Shown here in pieces: positions 33,997 through 42,301 of a stretch of DNA of 64,000 bases. The stretch is taken from contig JAQGKC010000333.1 in NCBI GenBank assembly GCA_028290305.1, positions 1 to 64,000 on the forward strand, read 5' to 3'. Positions within the stretch are counted from its first letter, which is position 1. Each line of letters opens with the position of its first letter. The DNA is from Bradyrhizobium sp. (lineage in GTDB: Bacteria; Pseudomonadota; Alphaproteobacteria; Rhizobiales; Xanthobacteraceae). The notes beneath the pieces were generated by a model that saw only the letters and a program-made list of their open reading frames with translations, was not told the DNA's origin and did no database searches. The position numbers and the translations under genes were made by a program.

Positions 33997-34815
33997 ATGA
34001 CAAAGATGCAGCGGCAAAACAAGACCCCGAAGTTCATGAACGGGCTAGCGGCTGGCCTTGTTGCCTCGGTCGCGTGGAGTGCTGCGGCCCATGCGACGGA
34101 CTGTCCGCGCAAGGATGCGCTCGGCACCTCACGCGTTCTCGCCGTCGATGCCGCCACCACGCCGCGGGTCGGATTGAAAAGCTTTCCGCAGACGCTGCCG
34201 CTCGACGATCACGAGGTCGTGCTGACTTTTGACGATGGCCCCTGGCCGCGCACGACGCCGCGGGTGCTGGCGGCGCTGGCCCATGAGTGCGTGCACGCGA
34301 CGTTCTTCCTGATCGGCAAGCCCGCCTCGGAACACCCGGACCTGGTGCGCAGGATCGCGGCCGAGGGCCATACCATCGGGCATCACACCTGGACGCATCC
34401 AAGCCTGATGCGAATCAAGCCTGATGATGCCGACGAGCAAATCGACCACGGCATATCCGCGGTTGAAATGGCGCTGCACGGCGTCGCCATCACGACCCCG
34501 AGCACGCCGTTCTTTCGTTTTCCCGGCTTTGAAAGCACCCCTGCGACGCTCGAACTGCTGCAATCGCGCGGCATCGTCGTGTTCGGCGCCGACCTGTGGG
34601 CCAGCGACTGGAATCCGATGACGCCGAGCCAGGAACTGAAGCTGATCACCGACCGGCTCGAAATCGCCCGCAAGGGGATTATCCTGTTTCACGATCCCAA
34701 AGCGCAAACCGCGGCCATGCTGCCGGCTTTTCTGCGCTATCTCAGGGACAATCACTATCGCGTGGTCCATCTGGTTCCGGCCCCGCGCGGAACCGGTGTC
34801 GCCGGCGTCCCTTGA
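33997..34815 (+). CDS. secreted polysaccharide deacetylase (NodB-like), tandem copy 1
   Basis: This 272-residue protein has an N-terminal signal peptide (FMNGLAAGLVASVAWSAAAHA-TD) and a NodB-homology domain with the metal-binding motif TFDDGP (~77-82), the H-x-x-x-H motif HTIGHHTWTHP, FRFPGF (Arg motif 3) and ILFHDPK (motif 5). Such enzymes remove N- or O-acetyl groups from cell-wall or capsular sugars using a divalent metal. The ~20 residues after the signal (DCPRKDALGTSRVLAVD) are shared with the next gene, so both come from one duplication. Length is typical of a single-domain enzyme. ATG 33997 is the in-frame start used here; ATG 34036 is an alternative. Confidence 0.9.
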   Translation: MTKMQRQNKTPKFMNGLAAGLVASVAWSAAAHATDCPRKDALGTSRVLAVDAATTPRVGLKSFPQTLPLDDHEVVLTFDDGPWPRTTPRVLAALAHECVHATFFLIGKPASEHPDLVRRIAAEGHTIGHHTWTHPSLMRIKPDDADEQIDHGISAVEMALHGVAITTPSTPFFRFPGFESTPATLELLQSRGIVVFGADLWASDWNPMTPSQELKLITDRLEIARKGIILFHDPKAQTAAMLPAFLRYLRDNHYRVVHLVPAPRGTGVAGVP

Positions 34816-34910
34816 ACCCAAAGCCATGTGCCTAAGTCAAACGATTAAGGCGGCGTTCATGACGCCGCGCGTAACTATTTTGACGACAATAGGAGTGCGG
34901 ACGGTGTTTC

Positions 34911-36299
34911 ATGATCGGTAACGGGTTGGTGAGCGTTCGGACGCGGCAATGGGCCGTCTTGGGCCGGGTGTTTTGTCTGGGGCTACTGACCTGCATCACC
35001 ACGCAGACCGCGGCGGCCGCCGATTGTCCCGGTCATCCCGATGCGCTCGGCACATCGCGAACCCTGGTGGTCGATCCCCGCGAGCATACCCGGATCGGCA
35101 CCATGCAATACGCCGAAACGCTGCCGCTCGAAGACCACGAGGTGGTGCTGTCGTTCGATGACGGGCCGCTGCCGCGCAACAGCAATCAGGTTCTGGAAAT
35201 TCTCGCCTCGCAGTGCGTCAAGGCGACCTTCTTTGAAATCGGCCAGATGGCCCGGACCTATCCGGAAGGCGTCCGCAAACTTCGCGACGCCGGCCATACC
35301 ATCGGCACCCACACCCAGAACCATCCGCTGACCATGAACCGCATGCCGATCGAGCGCGCCAGGCAGGAGATCGACGACGGTATTGCATCGGTGAAGGCAG
35401 CCCTTGGCGACGACGTGGCACTGGCTCCGTTCTTTCGTATCCCCGGCCTGTTACGCGCCGAAGCCGTCGAGGACTATCTGGCCTCGCAGGGCATTCAGAC
35501 CTGGAGCGCAGATTTCCCGGCGGACGATTGGCGGCATATTTCGTCGTCGAAGGTGTACGATCTGGCGATGCAGCGTATCGAGGCCAAGGGAAAAGGCATC
35601 CTGCTGCTTCACGACATCCAGCCACGGACGGTCGCCGCGTTACCGAGAATCCTCAGTGAGCTGAAAGCGCGAGGCTACCGCATCGTTCACGTGGTGCCGG
35701 CGACGCCGGAACGGCCCGCGACGCCGACGGAACCGCAGCAATGGCAATTGCATCCGACCTCGGAAACCGTGGCGATCTCGCACTGGCCGAAAATTCCCAG
35801 TTTCGCTTTTGCAAAAGCCGATACACTTCCCGCCCCCGCGCTGTCGGATTTTTACGGAGATAGCGCGCAGTTGGTGCCGCTTGCGGAGCCGTTCGATCGC
35901 GCCAGCCGGCATGCGCACGGCGTTCCGTTGCCGCAGGAGACGCTATGGCCCGAGCAGTTGCCGCTTCTTCCCGTGAACAGTGCCGCCATTGCCCTGCCCG
36001 CGCCGGGACAGAGCGTTTTCGAGATCCAGGAAATGCCGCGCTTGACCGCGCAGGCCGTCGCCCTGCTCTCTCCTCGTGCACAACGAACCGTCGGGTCCGA
36101 AACCAAAATGGACGGCATTGCCAAGCTGATTTCGGTCAATGCCGGGGATTCCCGCGCAGCGATCCCTGGGAAACCCCACTTCGGACGGGGCCGGCGGCCT
36201 GGCGCGTCTCACCTGGCCGGCCGTGGCACCCGGCTCACGGCGCATGCCCGTCGGGGTACACTGAAGCAACTGGTCCAGGTCAAAAAGAGAAGCGTGTGA
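34911..36299 (+). CDS. secreted polysaccharide deacetylase (NodB-like) with long C-terminal extension, tandem copy 2
   Basis: This 462-residue paralogue has the same exported N-terminus (CITTQTAAAADCPGHPDALGTSRTLVVD) and NodB domain: LSFDDGP, HTIGTHTQNHP, FRIPGL and LLLHDIQ. Beyond ~residue 265 a ~195-residue extension follows that is Pro/Ala-rich, lacks a recognisable fold and ends in a strongly basic stretch (GRGRRPGASH...LTAHARRGTLKQLVQVKKRSV). The basic tail could bind acidic glycans or DNA. It is 95 bp after copy 1. RBS AGGAG lies ~15 bases before ATG 34911, a rather long spacing. Confidence 0.88.
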   Translation: MIGNGLVSVRTRQWAVLGRVFCLGLLTCITTQTAAAADCPGHPDALGTSRTLVVDPREHTRIGTMQYAETLPLEDHEVVLSFDDGPLPRNSNQVLEILASQCVKATFFEIGQMARTYPEGVRKLRDAGHTIGTHTQNHPLTMNRMPIERARQEIDDGIASVKAALGDDVALAPFFRIPGLLRAEAVEDYLASQGIQTWSADFPADDWRHISSSKVYDLAMQRIEAKGKGILLLHDIQPRTVAALPRILSELKARGYRIVHVVPATPERPATPTEPQQWQLHPTSETVAISHWPKIPSFAFAKADTLPAPALSDFYGDSAQLVPLAEPFDRASRHAHGVPLPQETLWPEQLPLLPVNSAAIALPAPGQSVFEIQEMPRLTAQAVALLSPRAQRTVGSETKMDGIAKLISVNAGDSRAAIPGKPHFGRGRRPGASHLAGRGTRLTAHARRGTLKQLVQVKKRSV

Positions 36300-36303
36300 C
36301 AAC

Positions 36304-36675
36304 TCATTCCGTCACGATCTTTGAAATGCACAGCAGTATGACCAGGGCAAGAAACAACAGATCGATGTAGGACTTCATTTCGCCGTCACGACGGAGAGCC
36401 CCGACGTCATCGACGATTTGCTTGCGAGAGGCGGCGGCGGGGCCCTCCCCGGCAAGGCTCGCAAGACGGCGCGCTTCAAGCTCAAGGCGCTCGATGCGCT
36501 GGAAGAAGTGAAACGAACGAAACGCCGATGCCGCGCGCATAGAGGCGTAGACCAGCACGAGAATCGCGACGATCGCGCGTTGCTGATATCTCCCCATGAA
36601 GTTCAGGCTGTAATAGACCAGCGCCAAAAAGATGAAGTTGGAGACGAACCGGTAGGCGTAGCCTAGAAATCTCAT
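36304..36675 (-). CDS. small membrane protein of unknown function
   Basis: I do not recognise a family. The 123-residue protein has a first hydrophobic stretch (YRFVSNFIFLALVYYSLNFM), a second (QQRAIVAILVLVYASMRAASA), an amphipathic helix in the middle (RIERLELEARRLASLAG), and a third hydrophobic stretch at the C-terminus (SYIDLLFLALVILLCIS). The basic/acidic middle suggests a cytoplasmic loop. It converges with the second deacetylase and is followed by a 478-bp gene-poor spacer. Confidence 0.6.
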   Translation of the reverse strand: MRFLGYAYRFVSNFIFLALVYYSLNFMGRYQQRAIVAILVLVYASMRAASAFRSFHFFQRIERLELEARRLASLAGEGPAAASRKQIVDDVGALRRDGEMKSYIDLLFLALVILLCISKIVTE

Positions 36676-36828
36676 ACGTGCTCCGATCGATAATCAGCCG
36701 GTCAGTCCTGATCGAACGCGAACCGGAGGATTCCGGTCGCCAGATCGGAATCGCCGGCCGAAATCCCGTGTCCGTCGATGTACGCCAGCGTTGTTACAAC
36801 AAGGCAACGGATGGACGTTCGGCGCCTA

Positions 36829-36960
36829 GATCATGATCCGATTAGATTGAATCGGATCATGATCTCATCTCCTTGTTTGAGATGATCTCCGCGCAAACGC
36901 ATAGCGTTTGTCGCGAGGGAAAACCAGTTCCCACTTTTCCGGATCATGCTCTGGTGCCAG
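36829..36960. repeat. intergenic palindromic repeat, copy at 36.8 kb
   Basis: This region holds ATCATGATCCGATT at 36830-36843 and its inverted partner AATCGGATCATGAT at 36849-36862, then GATGATCTCCGCGC and the segment AACCAGTTCCCACTTTTCC followed by GATCATGCT (36926-36952). It belongs to the same general class of rhizobial intergenic repeats as 26095-26188. The remaining parts of the 36676-37153 gap show nothing else recognisable. Confidence 0.6.
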
Positions 36961-37153
36961 TTCCGGCCCGCCAAAGTGTCGGCAACGGCGTCGCAGGCCT
37001 TATTACCTGCTCTCATCCGGCTTTGGACCGGCGATGCCGCCACTACAGGTTTTGGTGCGCTCGGAGCGAGCTATGTTCTCAGAGACTTTACAATCAGTTA
37101 TACGAAAGGTGCGGGAAAAGAGTGCCTTTGAAGCGAAACGACTATTTTGCCGG

Positions 37154-37603
37154 TCAGCGATCAAGATCTGGCGGATGGATGCGAACGATGCCAAGTTGTA
37201 CCATGGCGGACAGAAGGTTTCCGGCGCCCCAATGGTCGGTGATCTTTCCGTTCTGCACCCGCATCACATCGACGGACTCGAAGTGCATCGTCCTGCCGGT
37301 CGCCGCGAAACCGAGAAACGGTCCCTTGTGCGTTCCGTAGTAGGTCTTGAAAGTCGTCACGACATTGCCATCGGCGCGCTGCCAATGGATCTCCGCGCGG
37401 AAATCTGGAAAAGCCGCGCGCAGCATCTTGTACAGGCCGCGCACGCCCTCCTTGTCGGCGCCGCTGCTCTCCTGCGGCGTATGGTCGACGAAATCGTCGG
37501 CGAACAATTCGTCGAAGACGTCGAAGCGTCCCCGACCTTGGACCTCCTCGGTGTTGCGGCGAATGACGGCCTTCGCCGCCTCGCTTACGGGTGATCCACT
37601 CAT
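37154..37603 (-). CDS. SnoaL-like polyketide-cyclase/NTF2-fold protein
   Basis: This 149-residue protein is a single NTF2/SnoaL-fold domain of the ester-cyclase type: NTEEVQGRGRFDVFDELFADDFVDHTP at the start, the central RAAFPDFRAEIHWQRADGNVVTTFKTYYGTHKGPFLGFAATGRTMHF, and DVMRVQNGKITDHW. The binding pocket could accept a small ketone or aromatic. It is the last gene of the minus-strand unit wrbA - MDR - SnoaL (gaps of 10 and 17 bp) and probably under the LysR-type box upstream of wrbA. Confidence 0.85.
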   Translation of the reverse strand: MSGSPVSEAAKAVIRRNTEEVQGRGRFDVFDELFADDFVDHTPQESSGADKEGVRGLYKMLRAAFPDFRAEIHWQRADGNVVTTFKTYYGTHKGPFLGFAATGRTMHFESVDVMRVQNGKITDHWGAGNLLSAMVQLGIVRIHPPDLDR

Positions 37604-37620
37604 TGCGTCTTCCTTTACTT

Positions 37621-38577
37621 CTACGGGATCAGAACAAGCTTGCCCTGCGTCGATCGGCCTTCGATGGCGCGGTGAGACGCCACGACGTCATCAAGCGCGA
37701 AGCTGGTCGCCTTGCTCATGCGCAGCCAGCCTTCCTGAACGCCCGCGATTACCCTGGCGGCTCGTCCCTGCATTTCCTTCGGATCGCCGATGTAGACGAA
37801 CAGCGACGCGCCGGCGACGCGCGCGCCCTTCAGGATCAGCGGCAGCACCTGCACGTCCGGAGCGATACCGGATGCTTGTCCATAGGAAATCGCCAGCCCG
37901 CGCGGCGCCAGTGCTTTCACGGTGTCCGAGAAGGTCGTCTGACCGACCGCATCCAGCGCCAAGTCGACTCCCCTGCCCGAAGTCAGATCACGCACCTGTT
38001 CAAGGAAACCGTTCGAGTAGTTCACAGCGTGATCGGCGCCGAGCGAACGGATCGTCTTCAGTTTGTCTTCATTGGAAGCCGTTCCGATGACGACCGCGCC
38101 GAGATGCTTCAGCCACTGGACCAGCAATTGCCCGACGCCTCCCGCCGCGGCATGGACCAGGACGACGTTGCCCGGTTTTACGGCCCGGTATTCGGCAAGC
38201 AGATACTGTGCCGTGACACCCTGGAAGAGCATGGCCTGGTCGACGCTGAACGATTCCGGAATGACGATTGCCTGCTCGACGGGCAGCGCGACTTGCTCGG
38301 CATAGGACCCGAGCGAGTTGATCCAGGCGATGCGGCTGCCGGTCTTCAGACCGGCTATGCCTTCCCCGATGTCCACAACGCGCCCGACGCCTTCAAATCC
38401 GGGAGCGAAAGGCGTAGGCGTGCCGACGCTTCCGGACCGCTGGTAGACGTCGAGATAGTTGATGCCCGCCGCCTCCACTCGGACCGTCACCTCGCCGGCC
38501 TTGGGCTTCGGGATCTCCGCGTCCACGATCTCGAGGACCTCGGGCCCTCCGCTCCTGCTGACGACGACCATTTTCAT
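37621..38577 (-). CDS. zinc-independent MDR-family quinone oxidoreductase
   Basis: This 318-residue enzyme matches the quinone oxidoreductase (QOR) branch of the medium-chain dehydrogenases: no zinc ligands, a GFEGVGRVVDIGEGIAGLKTGSR entry to the cofactor domain, the NADPH-binding AAAGGVGQLLVQWLK and the C-terminal GYxQG-like segment ISYGQASG. It should reduce quinones with NADPH. ATG 38577 has GAGGAG ten bases upstream, so the frame to 38619 is not used. It is the middle gene of the wrbA - MDR - SnoaL unit. A related but divergent copy lies on the other side of wrbA. Confidence 0.9.
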   Translation of the reverse strand: MKMVVVSRSGGPEVLEIVDAEIPKPKAGEVTVRVEAAGINYLDVYQRSGSVGTPTPFAPGFEGVGRVVDIGEGIAGLKTGSRIAWINSLGSYAEQVALPVEQAIVIPESFSVDQAMLFQGVTAQYLLAEYRAVKPGNVVLVHAAAGGVGQLLVQWLKHLGAVVIGTASNEDKLKTIRSLGADHAVNYSNGFLEQVRDLTSGRGVDLALDAVGQTTFSDTVKALAPRGLAISYGQASGIAPDVQVLPLILKGARVAGASLFVYIGDPKEMQGRAARVIAGVQEGWLRMSKATSFALDDVVASHRAIEGRSTQGKLVLIP

Positions 38578-38587
38578 GACGCGCTCC

Positions 38588-39211
38588 TCAATGCTTCGTG
38601 CCGAGTGAGGTGTCCGCAAAAAGCTTCGCCGCGGTTTTCGCGACTAGTTCGCCCTGATGACGCGCGCCTGCGAGTTCGGTCTCCGAAGGTTGCCGCGAGC
38701 CGTCGCCGCCAGCGATAGTCGTGGCGCCGTACGGCGCGCCGCCGACGATCTCCGCCGTGGTCATCTGACCCTGATGGCTGTAGGGCAGTCCGACGATCGT
38801 CATGCCGAAGTGAAGAAGGTTGGCGATGATCGAGAACAGCGTCGTCTCCTGACCGCCGTGCTGGGTTGCACTCGACGCGAAAGCGGCGCCGACCTTGCCG
38901 TTCAAGGCGCCGCGAGACCAGAGGGGACCGGCCTGGTCGAGAAAGGCAGCCATCTGGGACGGAATGCGGCCGAAGCGGGTCGGCGCGCCGACGATGATCG
39001 CGTCGTAATTCTCGAGCTCTTCGACCTTCGCAACAGACGCGGCCTGATCGAGCTTGAAGTAGCCTGCCTTCGCGATGTCTTCCGGGACCGTCTCGGGCAC
39101 GCGCTTGATGTCGACCAGCGCGCCCGCTGCTCGGGCTCCCTCCGCGACCGCTTGCGCCATCTTCTCGATGTGACCGTATGTCGAGTAGTAGAGGACGAGA
39201 ACCCTGGCCAT
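38588..39211 (-). CDS. wrbA: NAD(P)H:quinone oxidoreductase, WrbA type
   Basis: This 207-residue flavodoxin-fold enzyme begins [23 protein letters not shown], the FMN-binding loop (S/T-x-T/S-x-G) of WrbA, and continues with [16 protein letters not shown] and the conserved [15 protein letters not shown] and TIAGGDGSR segments. It reduces quinones with NAD(P)H in two-electron steps, avoiding semiquinones. RBS AAGGAG precedes ATG 39211. First gene of the wrbA - MDR - SnoaL unit and divergent from the second MDR gene, with a LysR-type dyad between them. Confidence 0.93.
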   Translation of the reverse strand: MARVLVLYYSTYGHIEKMAQAVAEGARAAGALVDIKRVPETVPEDIAKAGYFKLDQAASVAKVEELENYDAIIVGAPTRFGRIPSQMAAFLDQAGPLWSRGALNGKVGAAFASSATQHGGQETTLFSIIANLLHFGMTIVGLPYSHQGQMTTAEIVGGAPYGATTIAGGDGSRQPSETELAGARHQGELVAKTAAKLFADTSLGTKH

Positions 39212-39313
39212 TCGGAAGCTCCTTGAAAATGAACGGTCGCAGCGTTCCCGCAACCTTCCATTCAAGATGGTCCTTCACGCATTCCGGCAGCACCCGAATA
39301 GTCTCGACGGTTA

Positions 39314-39332
39314 CGTTCGATATTTTCGATAT
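39314..39332. promoter_or_regulatory. LysR-type dyad CGTTCGA-N5-TCGATAT, site 1
   Basis: CGTTCGATATTTTCGATAT occupies the spacer between wrbA (start 39211, minus) and the MDR gene (start 39450, plus). It has the T-N11-A core of LysR boxes and the same CGTTCGA-N5-TCGA frame as sites 2 and 3. It could control both divergent transcripts. Confidence 0.6.
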
Positions 39333-39449
39333 GGGCGCCGTCTCCGACGGCATGTCGATTTTCTTGAACGTTATGCGCAAATCTTTCCGGATGTCGCTCC
39401 GGAGCGCGCCGGACTAGACCATCGGTCACAGCCAAGAAGGATGACGGTC

Positions 39450-40415
39450 ATGGCGCATCGCGTACGGTTCTACGAGACAGGGACACCTGACGTCCTTCGG
39501 TATGAAGAGACGGAGGTCGGCGAGCCCGCAGACGATCAGGTTCGCCTGCGGCAGGAGGCAGTCGGTGTGAACTTTGTCGACACCATGTTCAGGGACGGCA
39601 CGATCAAGGTGCCTGCTCCGTTTGCGATCGGCGTCGAGGCGGCCGGCATCGTCGAAAAAGTCGGTGCCGGCGTTTCGGACCTCAGGGTCGGCGACCGTGC
39701 GGCCTATTGGTTTTCCTTTGGAGCCTACGCGGACGAGAGGTTGGTCGAAGCAAACGCGTTGGTGAAGCTTCCGGATGACGTTTCCTCCGAGCAGGCCGCA
39801 GCCGTGCTCGCGAAGGGGCTGACAGCATGGGTGCTGGTCACGAAGGTCCACGCTATCAAGGCGGGCGAAACCGTGCTGGTTCATGCCGCTGCCGGCGGCG
39901 TCGGCTCCTTGCTTGCATCATGGGCGCAAGCGCTCGGCGCCAGGGTGATTGCGACCGTCGGATCGCCGGAAAAGGCTGCGACCGTTCGCGAGCATGGCAT
40001 CGAGCATGTGCTGGCTTCGAACGATCCGGATCTCGTTGCGAAGATCAGGACGATGACGGACGGCCGCGGCGTCGACGTCGTCTACGAACTCGTCGGCGCG
40101 TCGACGTTCGCCAGGTCGGTCGAGGCCTTGCGCGATGGCGGCGCGCTGGTCCATCTCGGCAACGCGTCCGGCGCTGCGACGGTGGACCGGGACGCGCTGG
40201 CCAAACGATCGATCGAATACGTGCAGCCAAGCACGGGGCAGTTCATCAAAGACCGCGCGACCCTGTTGAAGGCATCTGCGGACGTCTTCGCAGCTCTGCA
40301 GGACGATGTCTTCGGCGAGATCCGGATCACCAGCTATCCCCTGTCGGAAGCGGCGCGCGCCCACGCGGACATCGCGGCACGCCGCATCGCGGGCTCAATC
40401 GTCCTGGTGCCTTAA
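39450..40415 (+). CDS. MDR-family quinone oxidoreductase (Qor-like), second copy
   Basis: This 321-residue protein is a zinc-free MDR enzyme of the NADPH:quinone oxidoreductase type. Motifs are AVGVNFVDTMFRDG, FAIGVEAAGIVEKVGAGV, VHAAAGGVGSLLASW (cofactor) and GRGVDVVYELVG. ATG 39450 is chosen because AAGAAGG ends nine bases before it, whereas ATG 39441 has no spacing. It is divergent from wrbA, so the wrbA box may also regulate it. It is followed by the LysR gene after 84 bp. Confidence 0.92.
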   Translation: MAHRVRFYETGTPDVLRYEETEVGEPADDQVRLRQEAVGVNFVDTMFRDGTIKVPAPFAIGVEAAGIVEKVGAGVSDLRVGDRAAYWFSFGAYADERLVEANALVKLPDDVSSEQAAAVLAKGLTAWVLVTKVHAIKAGETVLVHAAAGGVGSLLASWAQALGARVIATVGSPEKAATVREHGIEHVLASNDPDLVAKIRTMTDGRGVDVVYELVGASTFARSVEALRDGGALVHLGNASGAATVDRDALAKRSIEYVQPSTGQFIKDRATLLKASADVFAALQDDVFGEIRITSYPLSEAARAHADIAARRIAGSIVLVP

Positions 40416-40482
40416 CCAAAACTGTCGGCCATTCCTCGGGCCGCCATTGCTTATCGATCGGACCGCAGTATATCGACCTCAA

Positions 40483-40501
40483 CGTTCGAGGAATTCGATA
40501 T
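40483..40501. promoter_or_regulatory. LysR-type dyad CGTTCGA-N5-TCGATAT, site 2
   Basis: CGTTCGAGGAATTCGATAT ends on the first two bases of the LysR start codon (ATG 40500) and includes the ribosome-binding GAGGA. Bound regulator would block translation initiation as well as transcription, so this looks like negative autoregulation. Confidence 0.6.
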
Positions 40502-41462
40502 GCCGTCCGATCCGGGTACGCCGACGCTTGACCAACTGAAGGTGTTGCTGACCGTCGTGGATGTCGGCAGTTTTGCTGCTGCGGCCAGAAAGCTGAACCG
40601 GGCTACGTCGGTCGTGAGCTACACCATCGCAAACCTAGAGTCCCAGCTCGGTGTCGCGCTGTTTGACCGAGAATCGACGCGGAAGCCGCAACTGACTGAC
40701 GCGGGCCGCACGGTTTTGGCAGAGGCACGTACGGTGTCGAACGGTGTCGACGAACTGCGCGCCAAGGTCAAAGGGCTCCTTCAAGGCCTGGAGGCCGAGG
40801 TGCATCTCGTTTTCGACGTGATGCTGCCGACGGAGCGCGTCGCCGACGCGCTGACGGCGTTCCGGGCCGAATTTCCGACCGTCGCGCTGCGGCTTCACGT
40901 CGAAACGCTGGGTGCCGTCACGCAATTGGTGCTCGACCGGATCGCCACCGTCGGCGTGAGCGGGCCCCTGCCCGGCCTGGCCGACATCACCGGCATCGAG
41001 CGCATCGGGATCGGCGACGTCAGGCTTGTGCCCGTCGCGGCGCCGGCACATCCGCTCGCCGGGCCCGGCAAACGCAAGCCCGGCGAAGTACGCGATCACA
41101 TCCAGCTTGTGCTGACCGACCGTTCGTCGCTGACGAAATCGACCGACTTTGCCGTCGTCAGTCCGCGAACATGGCGGCTCGCCGACTTGGGATCCAAGCA
41201 CATGCTGCTGAAGGCCGGCATAGGCTGGGGCAACATGCCCAAACCGATGGTCCAGGAAGACCTGGATTCCGGACGTCTCGTCGAACTAGACCTGCCGGAT
41301 GCCAAGTCCGGAGCATACCGCCTCGATGCAATCTACCGGACGGATGCGCCACCCGGCCCTGCTGCAGCGTGGCTGATCGCCCGTCTGAAGGCTCAAACGC
41401 CTCAGGAAACGGCCAACGCCGACAATCCGAAGCGGCCGCGCAAGGCAAAAAGTGTGCGCTGA
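40500..41462 (+). CDS. LysR family transcriptional regulator
   Basis: This 320-residue LysR-type regulator has an N-terminal winged helix-turn-helix (TLDQLKVLLTVVDVGSFAAAARKLNRATSVVSYTIANLESQLGVALFDRESTRKPQLT) and a C-terminal effector-binding domain of the periplasmic-binding fold. The gene is downstream of the second MDR enzyme and upstream of a DoxX gene. Three copies of one dyad (39314, 40483, 41478) lie before wrbA/MDR, its own gene, and the DoxX gene. The likely signal is a quinone or an electrophile, by context. Translation starts within dyad 2. Confidence 0.93.
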   Translation: MPSDPGTPTLDQLKVLLTVVDVGSFAAAARKLNRATSVVSYTIANLESQLGVALFDRESTRKPQLTDAGRTVLAEARTVSNGVDELRAKVKGLLQGLEAEVHLVFDVMLPTERVADALTAFRAEFPTVALRLHVETLGAVTQLVLDRIATVGVSGPLPGLADITGIERIGIGDVRLVPVAAPAHPLAGPGKRKPGEVRDHIQLVLTDRSSLTKSTDFAVVSPRTWRLADLGSKHMLLKAGIGWGNMPKPMVQEDLDSGRLVELDLPDAKSGAYRLDAIYRTDAPPGPAAAWLIARLKAQTPQETANADNPKRPRKAKSVR

Positions 41463-41477
41463 AGGGCGGTACTGCGT

Positions 41478-41496
41478 CGTTCGATAAACTCGAACG
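41478..41496. promoter_or_regulatory. LysR-type dyad CGTTCGA-N5-TCGAACG, site 3
   Basis: CGTTCGA-taaac-TCGAACG is a perfect 7-bp dyad and the most symmetric of the three sites. It begins 16 bp past the LysR stop codon and ~97 bp before the DoxX start, placing the DoxX promoter under the same regulator. Confidence 0.7.
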
Positions 41497-41592
41497 TAAT
41501 TGTCGAGACAATTCGGCTTTTCCGATCCACTAGCGACCGGCAACCTCTGCATATCGGCGGTCCATATGGCCGCCCGCACAAGGATCATCGTC

Positions 41593-42027
41593 ATGTCTCA
41601 ATATGCAGCAACCAATCCCGTCCGTGAGCTCGAAAATGCAGGCATCGCTCAGGCCGTCTTGCCGCTCGTCGGCCGCATCCTGATAGCCGCAATTTTCCTG
41701 CTCTCGGGAATATCCAAGATCACGGCGCCGGCCGCCATGATCGGCTACATCGCGTCCGCCGGACTACCGCTGCCGCAGGCCGGACTTGCGATCGCGATTG
41801 TGGTCGAGGTCGCAGGCTCCATCGCTCTTGTTCTGGGATTTCGCACCCGCTGGGCCGCCGCCATCCTCGCGATATTCACCGTTGCGACCGCCTTGGCGTT
41901 CCATAACAAGCTTGGCGATCAGGACCAGTTCATCCACTTCTTCAAGAATATCGCGATGACGGGCGGCCTTCTGCAGGTCGTTGCGTTCGGTGGCGGACGC
42001 TTCAGCCTCGACGCGCGCCGTCATTGA
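41593..42027 (+). CDS. DoxX family membrane protein
   Basis: This 144-residue protein has four hydrophobic helices, with the DoxX signature LPLVGRILIAAIFLLSGISKITAPAAMIGYIASAGLP and GSIALVLGFRTRWAAAILAIFTVATALAFHNKLGDQ...FFKNIAMTGGLLQVVAFG. DoxX proteins are inner-membrane proteins linked with redox stress and thiosulphate:quinone metabolism; the precise role is not established. ATG 41593 has AAGGA eight to twelve bases upstream. Together with WrbA and two MDR enzymes it forms a quinone/redox-stress regulon around the LysR gene. Confidence 0.9.
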   Translation: MSQYAATNPVRELENAGIAQAVLPLVGRILIAAIFLLSGISKITAPAAMIGYIASAGLPLPQAGLAIAIVVEVAGSIALVLGFRTRWAAAILAIFTVATALAFHNKLGDQDQFIHFFKNIAMTGGLLQVVAFGGGRFSLDARRH

Positions 42028-42042
42028 GAAATTGGAAGGTAA

Positions 42043-42069
42043 GGGCCTCGCAATGTTGATGCGAGGCCC
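42043..42069. terminator. hairpin downstream of the DoxX gene
   Basis: GGGCCTCGCA (42043-42052) pairs with TGCGAGGCCC (42060-42069) around a 7-base loop, followed by TGTGTTT. It lies 15 bp past the DoxX stop codon. The T-run is weak. Beyond it to 42301 no intact gene was seen; a minus-strand stretch 42075-~42155 reads like the last ~25 codons of a lost gene. Confidence 0.7.
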
Positions 42070-42301
42070 TGTGTTTATGCCGATGTTGCGAGAGCCTCGG
42101 CGACGGCGTCGTAGAACGGCAGGCTGATGGGGTCGTTCACCGTGTTTGCCCGCCGCCAGCCTCGAGGCGTACCGTACGACGACCATCCCCGCACCCGGTG
42201 CCAAGGTGCGGGCGCCAGAGCGAAAAATCTAGCGATTTCAAAGCTGATTTTGTGAGGTGGTGCGCTCGGAGGGCGGTCGTATTTGTTGCGATTTCAATGG
42301 C

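Noticed and set aside
38574..39380. 268-codon minus-strand frame across wrbA and the divergent promoter
   Set aside because: It is a shadow of wrbA in another frame; only the first ~60 codons are outside wrbA and they resemble nothing.
42075..42173. Minus-strand stretch reading ...NDPISLPFYDAVAEALATSA then stop
   Set aside because: It looks like the last codons of a protein but has no start or upstream continuation. Too short to name, so it is not listed as a gene.
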